Assembly: GCF_032380675.1 (NCBI RefSeq)
Contig: NZ_JAWDIX010000001.1
Location: forward strand, 1,302,001 to 1,366,000
From: Anaerolentibacter hominis
GTDB taxonomy: Bacteria > Bacillota > Clostridia > Lachnospirales > Lachnospiraceae
Direction: 5' to 3'
DNA: 64,000 nucleotides
The notes beneath the pieces are model-generated. The model worked only from the letters and a program-made list of their open reading frames with translations. It did no database searches and was not told the origin of the DNA. The position numbers and the translations under genes are program-made. This document shows positions 1-7,765 of this stretch, piece after piece (positions within the stretch are counted from its first letter, which is position 1; every line of letters starts with the position of its first letter).

Positions 1-104
1 CTGACACCGGGATATACGTTCCCGGAAAACAGCCTGATGAGATGGAAAGACGGGTTATAACACTGAGCAAATCCGGTTGCGCAATAAAAAATCTTATGAC
101 ATAA
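1..104 (+). CDS. C-terminal tail of an unidentified gene (partial)
   Basis: An open frame enters from the left edge (codons in phase with base 3) and ends in TAA at 102-104, giving about 33 residues that include Gly-Lys-Gln-Pro and a Cys near the end. It looks protein-like but is too short to name. A second, shorter open frame ends at TAA 58-60, so the choice of frame is uncertain. The gene would lie upstream of metF on the same strand. Confidence 0.3.
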   Translation, partial: DTGIYVPGKQPDEMERRVITLSKSGCAIKNLMT

Positions 105-138
105 TATAGACTGGACGAGTTAAAATAAGTTGAAATGG

Positions 139-207
139 CTGAAAGAAATTTACTCAAGAAGGAGACAAACAGCACTGCCCCTTCTTTCAGTCGGATAAGA
201 GGGCAGT
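139..207 (+). promoter_or_regulatory. metF leader with mutually exclusive hairpins
   Basis: Three perfect helices compete for the same bases. Helix 1 pairs 139-147 with 182-190, helix 2 pairs 156-162 with 180-186, and helix 3 pairs 174-180 with 201-207. Helix 3 ends just before the metF start and covers the weak purine-rich stretch at 196-203, while the only strong Shine-Dalgarno-like stretch (AAGGAG, 159-164) is about 60 bases from the start. I see no match to a SAM, cobalamin or T-box consensus. A regulatory role is inferred only from the alternative pairing. Confidence 0.35.
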
Positions 208-225
208 TTATGTGTGAAGAATCGT

Positions 226-1095
226 ATGAAAATAGCATCTATGTTTCAGGAAGGGAAGACTATCTTTTCCTTTGAGGTATTCCCTCCGAAAAAGACAAGC
301 CCCATCGAGACTATTTATAATACGCTGGATGAACTGGAGGACTTAAAGCCGGACTTTATCAGTGTTACATATGGAGCGGGAGGAAATGTGGCGGATACCT
401 CCACGGCGGACATTGCCTGTGCGATCCGGAATAAATACCATATTGAGGCTCTGGCCCATCTGACCTGTGTGAATAATTCCAGGGATGAGATCGACGCGGT
501 TTTGAAGAATCTTCGCGAGCTGGGAATTGAGAATATTATGGCTCTGCGGGGAGATATAAACCCGAATGTTCCTCCCAAGCATGATTTCCGTTATGCCAGC
601 GAACTGGTAGCTTATATCAGGGAGCACAGTTCCTTTCATATTTCGGGAGCCTGTTACCCGGAATGCCATGTGGATTCCCCGTCCCCGAAGGACGATATCC
701 TGCATTTAAAAGAAAAAGTGGATGCCGGTGCGGAACATCTTGTATCACAGCTGTTCTTTGATAACCGCTTCTTTTATGATTTTCTGGAACGGGCAAGAAG
801 CGCGGGCATAACTGTGCCGATTGAGGCGGGGATTATGCCGGTGGTAAATAAAAGACAGATTGAGAGAATGGTGACGCTCTGCGGTGCCAGCCTGCCGCCC
901 AAATTCACCAAGATGATGCAGCGGTATGAGAATCATCCGGATGCCATGCGGGACGCTGGTATCGCCTATGCGGTGGATCAGATTATTGATCTGGTTTCCC
1001 ACGGAGTGGACGGTATCCATCTGTATACGATGAACAATCCTTATGTGGCGCGCAGGATCAGTGAAAGCGTGGAGAGCGTGATCCGGCTGAATTAA
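226..1095 (+). CDS. metF: Methylenetetrahydrofolate reductase
   Basis: Reduces 5,10-methylenetetrahydrofolate to 5-methyltetrahydrofolate for methionine synthesis; soluble FAD-binding TIM barrel. The protein opens with the family hallmark SFEVFPPKK near residues 15-23, whose Glu is the conserved catalytic acid. It continues with SVTYGAGG, an ALRGD segment, a YPECH segment and a QLFFDN segment, all typical of MetF. The ATG at 226 gives 289 residues, a normal family length, and places the barrel start as usual. A GTG at 214 would add four residues, and neither has a strong ribosome site close by. proC follows after 21 bases, so the two are probably co-transcribed. Confidence 0.93.
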   Translation: MKIASMFQEGKTIFSFEVFPPKKTSPIETIYNTLDELEDLKPDFISVTYGAGGNVADTSTADIACAIRNKYHIEALAHLTCVNNSRDEIDAVLKNLRELGIENIMALRGDINPNVPPKHDFRYASELVAYIREHSSFHISGACYPECHVDSPSPKDDILHLKEKVDAGAEHLVSQLFFDNRFFYDFLERARSAGITVPIEAGIMPVVNKRQIERMVTLCGASLPPKFTKMMQRYENHPDAMRDAGIAYAVDQIIDLVSHGVDGIHLYTMNNPYVARRISESVESVIRLN

Positions 1096-1116
1096 AGCGG
1101 AAGAGAGGAAGATGAA

Positions 1117-1929
1117 ATGGAGAAAAGAATTAGTTTTATCGGCGGCGGCAATATGGGCGGAGCCATCCTTGGCGGTATGTTAAAGGCCGGCCTTGTGGAC
1201 CGTAATCTTGTGACGGTGGCAGATATCTCAGCTCCCGGCAGAGAAAAGATAGAGAAAACCTATGGAGTGCACGTGACCGGGAGCAACACCGAGGCAGCGG
1301 AAAATGCGGATATTCTCTTCCTGGCCGTGAAGCCGTTTATTTTACCTGGTGTGCTGGAAGAAATTCAGGGAAAGGTACCGCAGCACACGATCATCGTTTC
1401 TATCGTGGCCGGGCAGTCACTCGATTCACTTCAGGCTGCGTTCGGAGAACATATGGGGATTGTGAGGGTTATGCCCAATACCCCCGCACTGGTGGGCGAA
1501 GGAATGGCGGCTGTCTGCCTCAATGCGGAGATGGAGAAAGAAGAGCATAAGGAGCAGGTGGATGAAATCCTTCAGATATTCACCAGTTTTGGGCAGTGTG
1601 AGCTGGTGCCGGAACGGCTGATGGATGCGGTCACTGGTGTAAGCGGCTCATCGCCCGCCTATGTTTTCATGTTTATAGAGGCGATGGCCGATGCGGCTGT
1701 CATGCAGGGGATGCCCAGGGCCCAGGCGTATAAATTTGCGGCTCAGGCTGTTTTGGGATCGGCTAAAATGGTGCTGGAGACCGGAATGCATCCGGGAGCG
1801 CTCAAAGATATGGTGACGTCCCCGTCCGGCACGACCATCGAGGGTGTAGCAGCTCTGGAACGTGGCGGTATGAGGGCTGCCGTGATAGAAGCGGTTAATG
1901 TGGCTGCGGAAAAATCCAGAAATTTATAA
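1117..1929 (+). CDS. proC: Pyrroline-5-carboxylate reductase
   Basis: Last step of proline synthesis: NAD(P)H-dependent reduction of 1-pyrroline-5-carboxylate to proline in the cytosol. The N-terminus has the dinucleotide-binding loop FIGGGNMGGAILGG. The middle has AVKP and RVMPNTPALVG, and the C-terminal dimerisation domain carries GVSGSSPAYVF and TSPSGTTIEG, the ProC signature. At 270 residues it is full length. GAGGAAG lies just before the ATG. It sits 21 bases after metF, and a weak hairpin follows. Confidence 0.96.
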   Translation: MEKRISFIGGGNMGGAILGGMLKAGLVDRNLVTVADISAPGREKIEKTYGVHVTGSNTEAAENADILFLAVKPFILPGVLEEIQGKVPQHTIIVSIVAGQSLDSLQAAFGEHMGIVRVMPNTPALVGEGMAAVCLNAEMEKEEHKEQVDEILQIFTSFGQCELVPERLMDAVTGVSGSSPAYVFMFIEAMADAAVMQGMPRAQAYKFAAQAVLGSAKMVLETGMHPGALKDMVTSPSGTTIEGVAALERGGMRAAVIEAVNVAAEKSRNL

Positions 1930-1940
1930 AATGCCGGCAG

Positions 1941-1975
1941 AGAAGGAAATTGCACATATTGTGGGGTTTCCTTCT
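1941..1975 (+). terminator. Weak hairpin after proC
   Basis: AGAAGGAAA (1941-1949) pairs perfectly with TTTCCTTCT (1967-1975), and CACA/TGTG can pair inside the loop. It is followed by a C/T-rich stretch rather than a clean T-run, so termination is possible but weak. Confidence 0.35.
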
Positions 1976-1989
1976 CTTCTAATTTAAAT

Positions 1990-2008
1990 ATAGCAGTAAT
2001 ACTGCTAT
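1990..2008. promoter_or_regulatory. 19-bp palindrome at the -35 box (candidate operator)
   Basis: ATAGCAGTA-A-TACTGCTAT is a perfect inverted repeat with 9-base arms. Its last base is the first base of the TTGACA -35 box of the aldo/keto reductase promoter. This is a classic repressor position. The cognate regulator is not identifiable from the window. Confidence 0.6.
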
Positions 2009-2035
2009 TGACAAGCATTTTCATTTTGGTATCAT
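2008..2035 (+). promoter_or_regulatory. Sigma-A promoter of the aldo/keto reductase gene
   Basis: TTGACA (2008-2013), 16-base spacer, TATCAT (2030-2035). The -35 is a perfect match and the gene starts 45 bases downstream. Confidence 0.65.
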
Positions 2036-2079
2036 AAGAGAGAACCAATGACGATGATTTTTATGCAGGAGGAGACAGA

Positions 2080-3216
2080 ATGGAAACAGCGAATTTAGGA
2101 AGTGGTATCGGAAAACTGGGTTTTGGGCTGATGCGGCTTCCCATGATCGGGAATAAGGTGGATATTGAGCAGAGTAAAGTGATGGTAGATCACTTCATGG
2201 AGAAGGGATTTACCTATTTTGATACGGCATTCGGATATCTGGAAGGGCAGTCGGAGAAGGCGGCAAAGGAAATTCTCGTTTCCCGCTATCCGAGAGAATC
2301 GTTCCAGCTGGTGACCAAGCTGCCTATCTGGATGGTAGACGAACCGGCCGGGATGCAGAAAGTATTTGACACACAGAGGGAGAGAACCGGAGTAGAATAT
2401 TTTGACTTCTATCTGCTTCATTCCCTGAGCAGTGAGAAGCTGGATAAGCTGGATAAATTCGGGGCCTGGGATTTTATGAAGGAGCTGAAGGCAAAAGGCC
2501 TGGCAAAGCATATCGGCTTTTCCTTCCATGACACGGCTAAGCTGCTGGACCGTCTGCTGACCGAGCACCCGGAGATGGAATTTGTCCAGCTGCAGATTAA
2601 CTATGCGGACTGGGACAACTCTATCGTACAGTCCAGAGAATGTTATGAGGTGGCAAGAAAGCACGGGAAATCAGTGACCATCATGGAACCGGTCAAGGGC
2701 GGCTCTCTCGCCGCACTTCCGGAAGAGATCGAAGCGATCTTTAAAAAGGCAGATCCGGCGGCCTCGATTCCGTCCTGGGCGATTCGTTTCGCCGCTTCCC
2801 TGGATGGCGTTATCACGGTGCTAAGCGGAATGTCTTCTATTGAACAGATGGATGACAATCTTTCCTATATGACCGACTTTAAACCTCTGACAGAGGAGGA
2901 GAGAACGGTTATCGGCAGTGTCGTGGAGGAACTAAAGAAAGTTCCATCCGTTCCCTGTACCAGCTGCCGATACTGTATGGAAGAATGTCCTCAGGGCATC
3001 GTAATCCCGTTGATCTTCTCGGCATTTAATAATTATAACCTGCTACATAATTTTGCATTGACCAAGCGTAACTATGACTGGGAGACCAGAGACGGCGGAA
3101 CGGCGAATAAATGTATCCAGTGCGGCGCCTGCGAAGCTATCTGCCCGCAGCACATCAAGGTAATTGACAAGCTGAAAGAGGCTTCGGCAGTCTTTGACGT
3201 TTCAATGAATCCATGA
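2080..3216 (+). CDS. Aldo/keto reductase with C-terminal 4Fe-4S domain
   Basis: Predicted cytosolic oxidoreductase combining an NAD(P)-dependent aldo/keto reductase barrel (about residues 5-275) with a ferredoxin-like tail. The barrel has GFGLMRLP, FDTAFGY with the catalytic Tyr, and LLHSL. The tail has two cluster motifs, CTSCRYCMEECP and CIQCGACEAICP, enough for two [4Fe-4S] clusters. This fusion is common in anaerobic Firmicutes; the substrate is unknown. AGGAGGAG lies just before the ATG. The gene has its own promoter overlapped by a palindrome and is followed by a terminator, so it looks like a regulated monocistronic unit. Confidence 0.9.
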   Translation: METANLGSGIGKLGFGLMRLPMIGNKVDIEQSKVMVDHFMEKGFTYFDTAFGYLEGQSEKAAKEILVSRYPRESFQLVTKLPIWMVDEPAGMQKVFDTQRERTGVEYFDFYLLHSLSSEKLDKLDKFGAWDFMKELKAKGLAKHIGFSFHDTAKLLDRLLTEHPEMEFVQLQINYADWDNSIVQSRECYEVARKHGKSVTIMEPVKGGSLAALPEEIEAIFKKADPAASIPSWAIRFAASLDGVITVLSGMSSIEQMDDNLSYMTDFKPLTEEERTVIGSVVEELKKVPSVPCTSCRYCMEECPQGIVIPLIFSAFNNYNLLHNFALTKRNYDWETRDGGTANKCIQCGACEAICPQHIKVIDKLKEASAVFDVSMNP

Positions 3217-3222
3217 CGGAAC

Positions 3223-3261
3223 GAACCGGCTCCTTCCATATAATAGAATGGGCCGGTTTTT
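3223..3261 (+). terminator. Terminator of the aldo/keto reductase gene
   Basis: AACCGGC (from 3224) pairs with GCCGGTT, followed by TTTTC. It runs directly into the family A repeat hairpin. Confidence 0.65.
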
Positions 3262-3392
3262 CGTTACATAGGAAAGTTCTCCAAACTTTCCTATGTAACG
3301 AAAAAAACCTTCGGGGGATCGCACTGCGGCGGAAAGGAATTGTGTTGCCAGAACAACCCGCCGCAGGCGGAGAATCCCGCTTGCGGGATTCT
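3262..3392. repeat. Family A structured repeat, copy 1
   Basis: The 3217-3553 gap is mostly this element. It has a 17-bp perfect hairpin (arms 3262-3278 and 3284-3300, loop CTCCA), extended by a T-run/A-run pair. A GC-rich tail follows, ending in a second hairpin AGAATCCCGC/GCGGGATTCT (3371-3392). A nearly identical inverted copy lies at 59358-59485 and a truncated one at 37447-37470. It has no coding capacity. Confidence 0.85.
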
Positions 3393-3553
3393 TTGTTCCT
3401 TCTTTCAAGCCTGTAATTTATCAATCTTACTTCCTGACGCTTGACAAGCCGGTTAAACTTAATCATAATAGAGCGGTGATAAGAGACAGGTATTATGCGG
3501 GGAGAGAGAAATGGGAATAAGATGAGCCCGCAGAGAGATTGGGTACAGGTATT

Positions 3554-4588
3554 ATGAAAAAATATATGTCGAGTCTGTATGTGCTTCTGGGAATGGTAGC
3601 ACTTACTTTTTATGTCATCTTCCGCAATTACCAGCTGGGAGATGTATTTCAGATAGCGAAGAGTGCGGATATCCGGCTGATTCTGCTGGGTGTTGTCATG
3701 GTTTTTGTACATCTGGTGCTGGGAGGACGAGTGTTACAGTTGCTTCTCCGGTCCATGCGAAAGAAGTCTTCCCTTATGGCCTGCAGTAAATATGCGGGGA
3801 TCGAGTTTTACTTTTCAGCGATTACCCCTTCGGCCACCGGCGGGCAGCCGGCCCAGGCGTTTTATATGGCAAAGGATGGAATACCGGCGGGCAGTTCCAC
3901 CGTGGCGCTGCTGCTGATTACAGTGGTTTATAAATTAGTGCTTTTATTTCTTGGTATCGTGGTCGTTCTGTTTCGTCTGCCGCTGGTGTTCGGCGGTAAT
4001 ACAATATGGATATTTTTACTCTTTATCCTGGGCTTTGTCATCAATGTAGCGGTGATTGCTTTTTGTCTGACCTGTATGTTCTCCAGAAATCTTGTCTATC
4101 AAATTGCAGTCAAGGGAGTCAGACTGCTGGTGAAGCTACATTTGATGAAGGAGCCGGAGAGAAAGATCGCCGCCCTGGATCACTATGTGGCGGGATTAAG
4201 AGAGAGTGCGGGTTATGTAAAACAGAACTTCGGCTTGTCTGTCAGGATCTTTTTCCTTACGCTGGTACAGCGGGTAGCGCTGTTTTCCGTATCCTACCTG
4301 ATTTACCGTTCGTTTGGGTTAAGCAGCACCGGATATTTCGATTTTCTGGCTATTCAGGTTATCATTGCGATTGCAGTGGATTCCCTTCCTCTTCCGGGAG
4401 GCGTGGGAATTTCAGAGGCAATTTTCCTCATATTATATAAAGGAATATACAGCGCTTCCATGCTGGTGTCGGCTATGATTCTAAGCCGGGGTATTTCTTA
4501 TTATTTTTATCTGGTTCTGACAGCAGGTATTTCTATCATTAACCACCTGGTGTTGATGCATGAGCAAAAGAAAATGGCCGGCTATTAA
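3554..4588 (+). CDS. YbhN/lysylphosphatidylglycerol-synthase-type flippase-like membrane protein
   Basis: Integral membrane protein of about 344 residues with seven or more hydrophobic segments. The family's conserved stretches are visible: EFYFSAITPSATGGQPAQ near residues 86-103 and DSLPLPGGVGISEA near residues 276-289. Members resemble the transmembrane half of MprF and are thought to move or modify lipids; the substrate here is unknown. Start at ATG 3554 is preferred; an in-frame TTG lies five codons upstream. The next gene begins after the stop with its own ribosome site, suggesting an operon. Confidence 0.85.
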   Translation: MKKYMSSLYVLLGMVALTFYVIFRNYQLGDVFQIAKSADIRLILLGVVMVFVHLVLGGRVLQLLLRSMRKKSSLMACSKYAGIEFYFSAITPSATGGQPAQAFYMAKDGIPAGSSTVALLLITVVYKLVLLFLGIVVVLFRLPLVFGGNTIWIFLLFILGFVINVAVIAFCLTCMFSRNLVYQIAVKGVRLLVKLHLMKEPERKIAALDHYVAGLRESAGYVKQNFGLSVRIFFLTLVQRVALFSVSYLIYRSFGLSSTGYFDFLAIQVIIAIAVDSLPLPGGVGISEAIFLILYKGIYSASMLVSAMILSRGISYYFYLVLTAGISIINHLVLMHEQKKMAGY

Positions 4589-4619
4589 GAGACGGGCCGG
4601 GACGATTGGAGGAAATGGT

Positions 4620-4994
4620 ATGAAAAAGAGACTTTGTTTTTTCCTGATACTGATATGCTGCCTCTGTGCGGGATGCAGCCGGAAGAACGAGGGGGATAAA
4701 CCATATACGGAGGGGGAGGAGAGCACCTGTATCATTACATTGGATAATAAAGATGATAAAGAGCAGATTTTTAAAGTACTGAAAGATCAGCAAATCATGT
4801 TTGATCTTTCCGATACACAGGGAAAGGTAAATATAAAAGTATTAGATGAAGAAAAGAATGTGATTTTTGAAGGTTATAAGATGAATGCGGACAAGGAAGG
4901 GACGTTCGGCATTGTGGCCGATGAGGATGTAACTTATACGGTAACGGTAGAGGTGATAGAAACAGGCGGTTCGCTGTCTGTGACAATTCGATAA
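4620..4994 (+). CDS. Small predicted lipoprotein
   Basis: About 124 residues. It has a lipoprotein signal (MKKR, hydrophobic core, lipobox LCAGC with the Cys near residue 19) followed by an acidic, Lys-rich exported domain ending in a beta-rich stretch. A GGAGG 8 bases upstream supports ATG 4620 over an earlier in-frame ATG at 4560 inside the previous gene. No domain is recognised. It likely sits on the outer face of the membrane, co-transcribed with the flippase-like gene. A terminator follows. Confidence 0.75.
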   Translation: MKKRLCFFLILICCLCAGCSRKNEGDKPYTEGEESTCIITLDNKDDKEQIFKVLKDQQIMFDLSDTQGKVNIKVLDEEKNVIFEGYKMNADKEGTFGIVADEDVTYTVTVEVIETGGSLSVTIR

Positions 4995-5030
4995 CGAAAA
5001 AAGGCCGGAATGGTTGAAAACTGGTTTTAG

Positions 5031-5073
5031 GAAGGGAACCGCCCTGTGATTTGTCAGGGCTGCTCCCTTTTTT
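5031..5073 (+). terminator. Terminator after the lipoprotein gene
   Basis: AAGGGA...CCCTG/CAGGG...TCCCTT forms a two-part stem closed by a short loop and followed by TTTTT. It separates the plus-strand genes from the converging minus-strand UvrA-like gene. Confidence 0.7.
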
Positions 5074-5141
5074 GATAAGGGAAACTACGTCTCCTATATC
5101 AAAAAAATGCAATACTCCGCAGGAAGCGCACTCTTTGTTCT

Positions 5142-7595
5142 TTATAATTGCTGTAAATAGGCGGCTGTAACGCTCCTGCTATCCGCTAAAAGCTGTGTTG
5201 GCGTTCCGGTAAAGATCACTTCCCCGCCCTTTTCCCCGCCATCCGGGCCCAGATCGATAATCCAGTCACAGTTCCTGATCAGCTGCTGGTTATGCTCCAC
5301 GACGACAACCGTGTTGCCGGCGTCGGTCAGACGGTTTAGCAGTACAAGAAAATGTTCCACATCCAGTGGGTGAAGGCCGGCAGTGGGTTCATCCATCAGG
5401 TACAGGTTTGCCCTGCCTGAATTTGAGCCGATCAATTCCTTTGCCAGCTTGAGCCGTTGACCTTCTCCGCCCGAAAGAGTCGTAAAAGTCTGCCCCAGTT
5501 CCAGATAGCCAAGTCCCACATCCTGGAGTAATTTCAGTATCCGTGTGATCTTCCTGTGCCCGTGAAAGAACCGGCATGCCTCTTCTATGGAAAGATTTAG
5601 TACATCTTTTATGGAAAGCCCGTTGTATTTGACGGAGAGCACTTTGTTGTCGAACTGACTGCCGCCGCAGACCGGGCAGACCACTTCTGTATTGGTAAAA
5701 AAGAGCATATTGCTTTCTATATACCCCAGGCCCCCGCAGTTTTCGCATCTTCCCCCGGGAGAATTAAAGGAAAAATATCCGGATGTAAGTCCCGCCTGCT
5801 TCGCCGCGTCAGTTCCGGCAAAAAGCTTTCTGATTTCTGCATAGGCCCCTGAGTAGGTGGCAATATTGGAACGGCGCATTCCTGTAATTGCCGCCTGTTC
5901 TATCTTAACAATGCTTTCAAATTGTTCCAGGCCGACGATAGAGCATTTGGAACCGGGCCTGTGCTTCCCCAGGACCTCAAATATGAGTGTGGATTTACCC
6001 GACCCGGAAGGGCCGGTAACAGCGGTCAGACATCCGACAGGGATATCTGCGTTTAACTGCTTTAGGTTATATAAATCTGCGTTCCGGATGCGGATCGTAC
6101 CAGCTGCGTTCCGGCAGACTGACTTCAGTGCCTGAGGCTGATTTAGGTAGCTTCCGGTTACAGACTGAGGCTGATTCCTGATTTCGTCTATCGTACCGGC
6201 CGCGATGACTTCACCTCCGAACTGGCCGGAACCAGGGCCGAGATCAATGATGTAATCTGCACTGGCCATTATATCGGTATCATGTTCGATGACCAGAACG
6301 GAATTGCCAAGGTCCCGGAGTTTTTTCAGAATGTCTGCCAGCCCCTTCGTATCTCTGGGATGAAGCCCGGCCGTGGGTTCATCTAAAATGTAGATAACAC
6401 CGGTAAGATCGGAGTCCAGCACGGCAGCAAGACGCAGTCTCTGCAATTCACCGCCGGACAGGGTGATAATCAGACGGTCGAGAGTGAGATAATTAAGGCC
6501 TGCGTTCATAAAACGACTCAGTTTCGTTTTGATATCCAGCAGATAGGATTCCACCAATACAAAATGCTGCCTGGACAGAGTTCCTTCTAATTGTTCGATC
6601 CATCGATATAAATGTTCCAGAGAAAGCCTGGACAGCTCCGGAAGCCTGGTTTGGTTTACCGTCACACCTCGGCTCAGATCACAGAGACGTTCTCCTTTGC
6701 AGTCAGGACATTCGGTTACATCAAAATATTGATCCAGGGCTCCGGCGTCCCCGCCCTTTTCCGCGAAGCGGCGTTTCAGAATGGGGATGGCTCCCTCAAA
6801 TTTCCCGGAAGCAGTATTTTTAGGAGGTTTTTGATCGGGAAAGGTTTCCTTTACCAGATTACAGTCAACTCCATACAGCAGAATGGCTTTCTGCAGCTTG
6901 CTCAACTTGTTCAACGGTGTACCCGATGGTACCGGAATACCGTAATAACGGTAAGCGGAATAGAGAATCGAGAGCTGATATTTTCCATACTGTTTTTCCC
7001 AATATCTTACCGCACCGCCTTCCAGGGATCTGGTCTCATCGATGATTCGCCCCTCTATAACAGAATGAATTTTCCCCAGTCCCTCGCAGGCCGGACAGGC
7101 TCCTTCCCTGGTGTTAAACGAAAAATGTGTACGGGTTATTTTGTCCATTCTGGCCCCGCATTTGCAGCAGTACATGTATACATAGAAGGAATCCTTAACT
7201 TTTTCTGTTTCTTCTTTACAGTCTCCTGCGGAAATGACTTCCCCGCAGAAGGGACATCTCCTGACTCCGAGTTTTTCATATACCATCCGCAGGTCTGTAT
7301 AGATATCGGAGGAAGTTCCGACTGTAGAGCGGGGGTTTTTATTTCCATCTGTCTGAGCGATGAGAAGAGCGGGGGAAATACCACGGATGCGTTCTACCTT
7401 CGGCTTTTTGATGCCCTGAAGAGACATCGCTTCCAAATATTGCCTTTGACATTCCTGAAACAGCACGTCTACCAGCAGGGTTGATTTCCCGGAGCCGGAA
7501 AGTCCTGTGAATACAACCAGCTTATTTTTTGGTATGTTTAGTGAAATATTTTTCAAGTTACCTTCGTTTGCGTTTATTATTTGGATATCTGCCAT
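5142..7595 (-). CDS. Short UvrA-like ABC ATPase lacking the UvrB-binding domain
   Basis: Cytosolic tandem-ABC protein of 817 residues; UvrA is usually about 940. Both ATP sites look intact: Walker A GLSGSGKST near residue 33 and GPSGSGKST in the second half; signatures LSGGELQR and LSGGEGQR; Walker B LDEPTAGLH and MDEPTAGLH. Zinc-finger cysteines (CPFCG, CCKCG, CPACEGLG, CENCGGLG, CPVCGG) are present. Only about 25 residues separate CPFCG from CCKCG, where UvrA carries its roughly 120-residue UvrB-binding domain, so that domain is missing. This matches class II UvrA paralogs linked to drug tolerance rather than standard excision repair. AGGAGG supports ATG 7595. Confidence 0.88.
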   Translation of the reverse strand: MADIQIINANEGNLKNISLNIPKNKLVVFTGLSGSGKSTLLVDVLFQECQRQYLEAMSLQGIKKPKVERIRGISPALLIAQTDGNKNPRSTVGTSSDIYTDLRMVYEKLGVRRCPFCGEVISAGDCKEETEKVKDSFYVYMYCCKCGARMDKITRTHFSFNTREGACPACEGLGKIHSVIEGRIIDETRSLEGGAVRYWEKQYGKYQLSILYSAYRYYGIPVPSGTPLNKLSKLQKAILLYGVDCNLVKETFPDQKPPKNTASGKFEGAIPILKRRFAEKGGDAGALDQYFDVTECPDCKGERLCDLSRGVTVNQTRLPELSRLSLEHLYRWIEQLEGTLSRQHFVLVESYLLDIKTKLSRFMNAGLNYLTLDRLIITLSGGELQRLRLAAVLDSDLTGVIYILDEPTAGLHPRDTKGLADILKKLRDLGNSVLVIEHDTDIMASADYIIDLGPGSGQFGGEVIAAGTIDEIRNQPQSVTGSYLNQPQALKSVCRNAAGTIRIRNADLYNLKQLNADIPVGCLTAVTGPSGSGKSTLIFEVLGKHRPGSKCSIVGLEQFESIVKIEQAAITGMRRSNIATYSGAYAEIRKLFAGTDAAKQAGLTSGYFSFNSPGGRCENCGGLGYIESNMLFFTNTEVVCPVCGGSQFDNKVLSVKYNGLSIKDVLNLSIEEACRFFHGHRKITRILKLLQDVGLGYLELGQTFTTLSGGEGQRLKLAKELIGSNSGRANLYLMDEPTAGLHPLDVEHFLVLLNRLTDAGNTVVVVEHNQQLIRNCDWIIDLGPDGGEKGGEVIFTGTPTQLLADSRSVTAAYLQQL

Positions 7596-7711
7596 TGCCC
7601 TGCCTCCTTTTAAGCCGGATGTAATGAACTGCTGCAAAATGCCTTTATGGTAAATTATTATTATACAACATATTAAAGGAGAGAGCACGAAAAAGGGAGG
7701 TAATGTCGTGA

Positions 7712-7740
7712 TAAATAAAAAGAAGGATGGCAAGCCATCC
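7712..7740 (-). terminator. Terminator of the symporter gene
   Basis: Read on the minus strand, GGATGGC-TT-GCCATCC (7740-7725) is followed by a T-rich run. It lies 26 bases past the putP-like stop codon. Confidence 0.7.
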
Positions 7741-7765
7741 CTCTTAATTTTATCTTTATCTCTCT

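Noticed and set aside
135..275. Small upstream open frame overlapping the metF start
   Set aside because: No ribosome site before its ATG and no conserved features; the overlap is more likely chance.
3213..3416. Short open frames across the family A repeat
   Set aside because: Similar short peptides arise at each repeat copy in different frames because the DNA is repeated; there are no ribosome sites.
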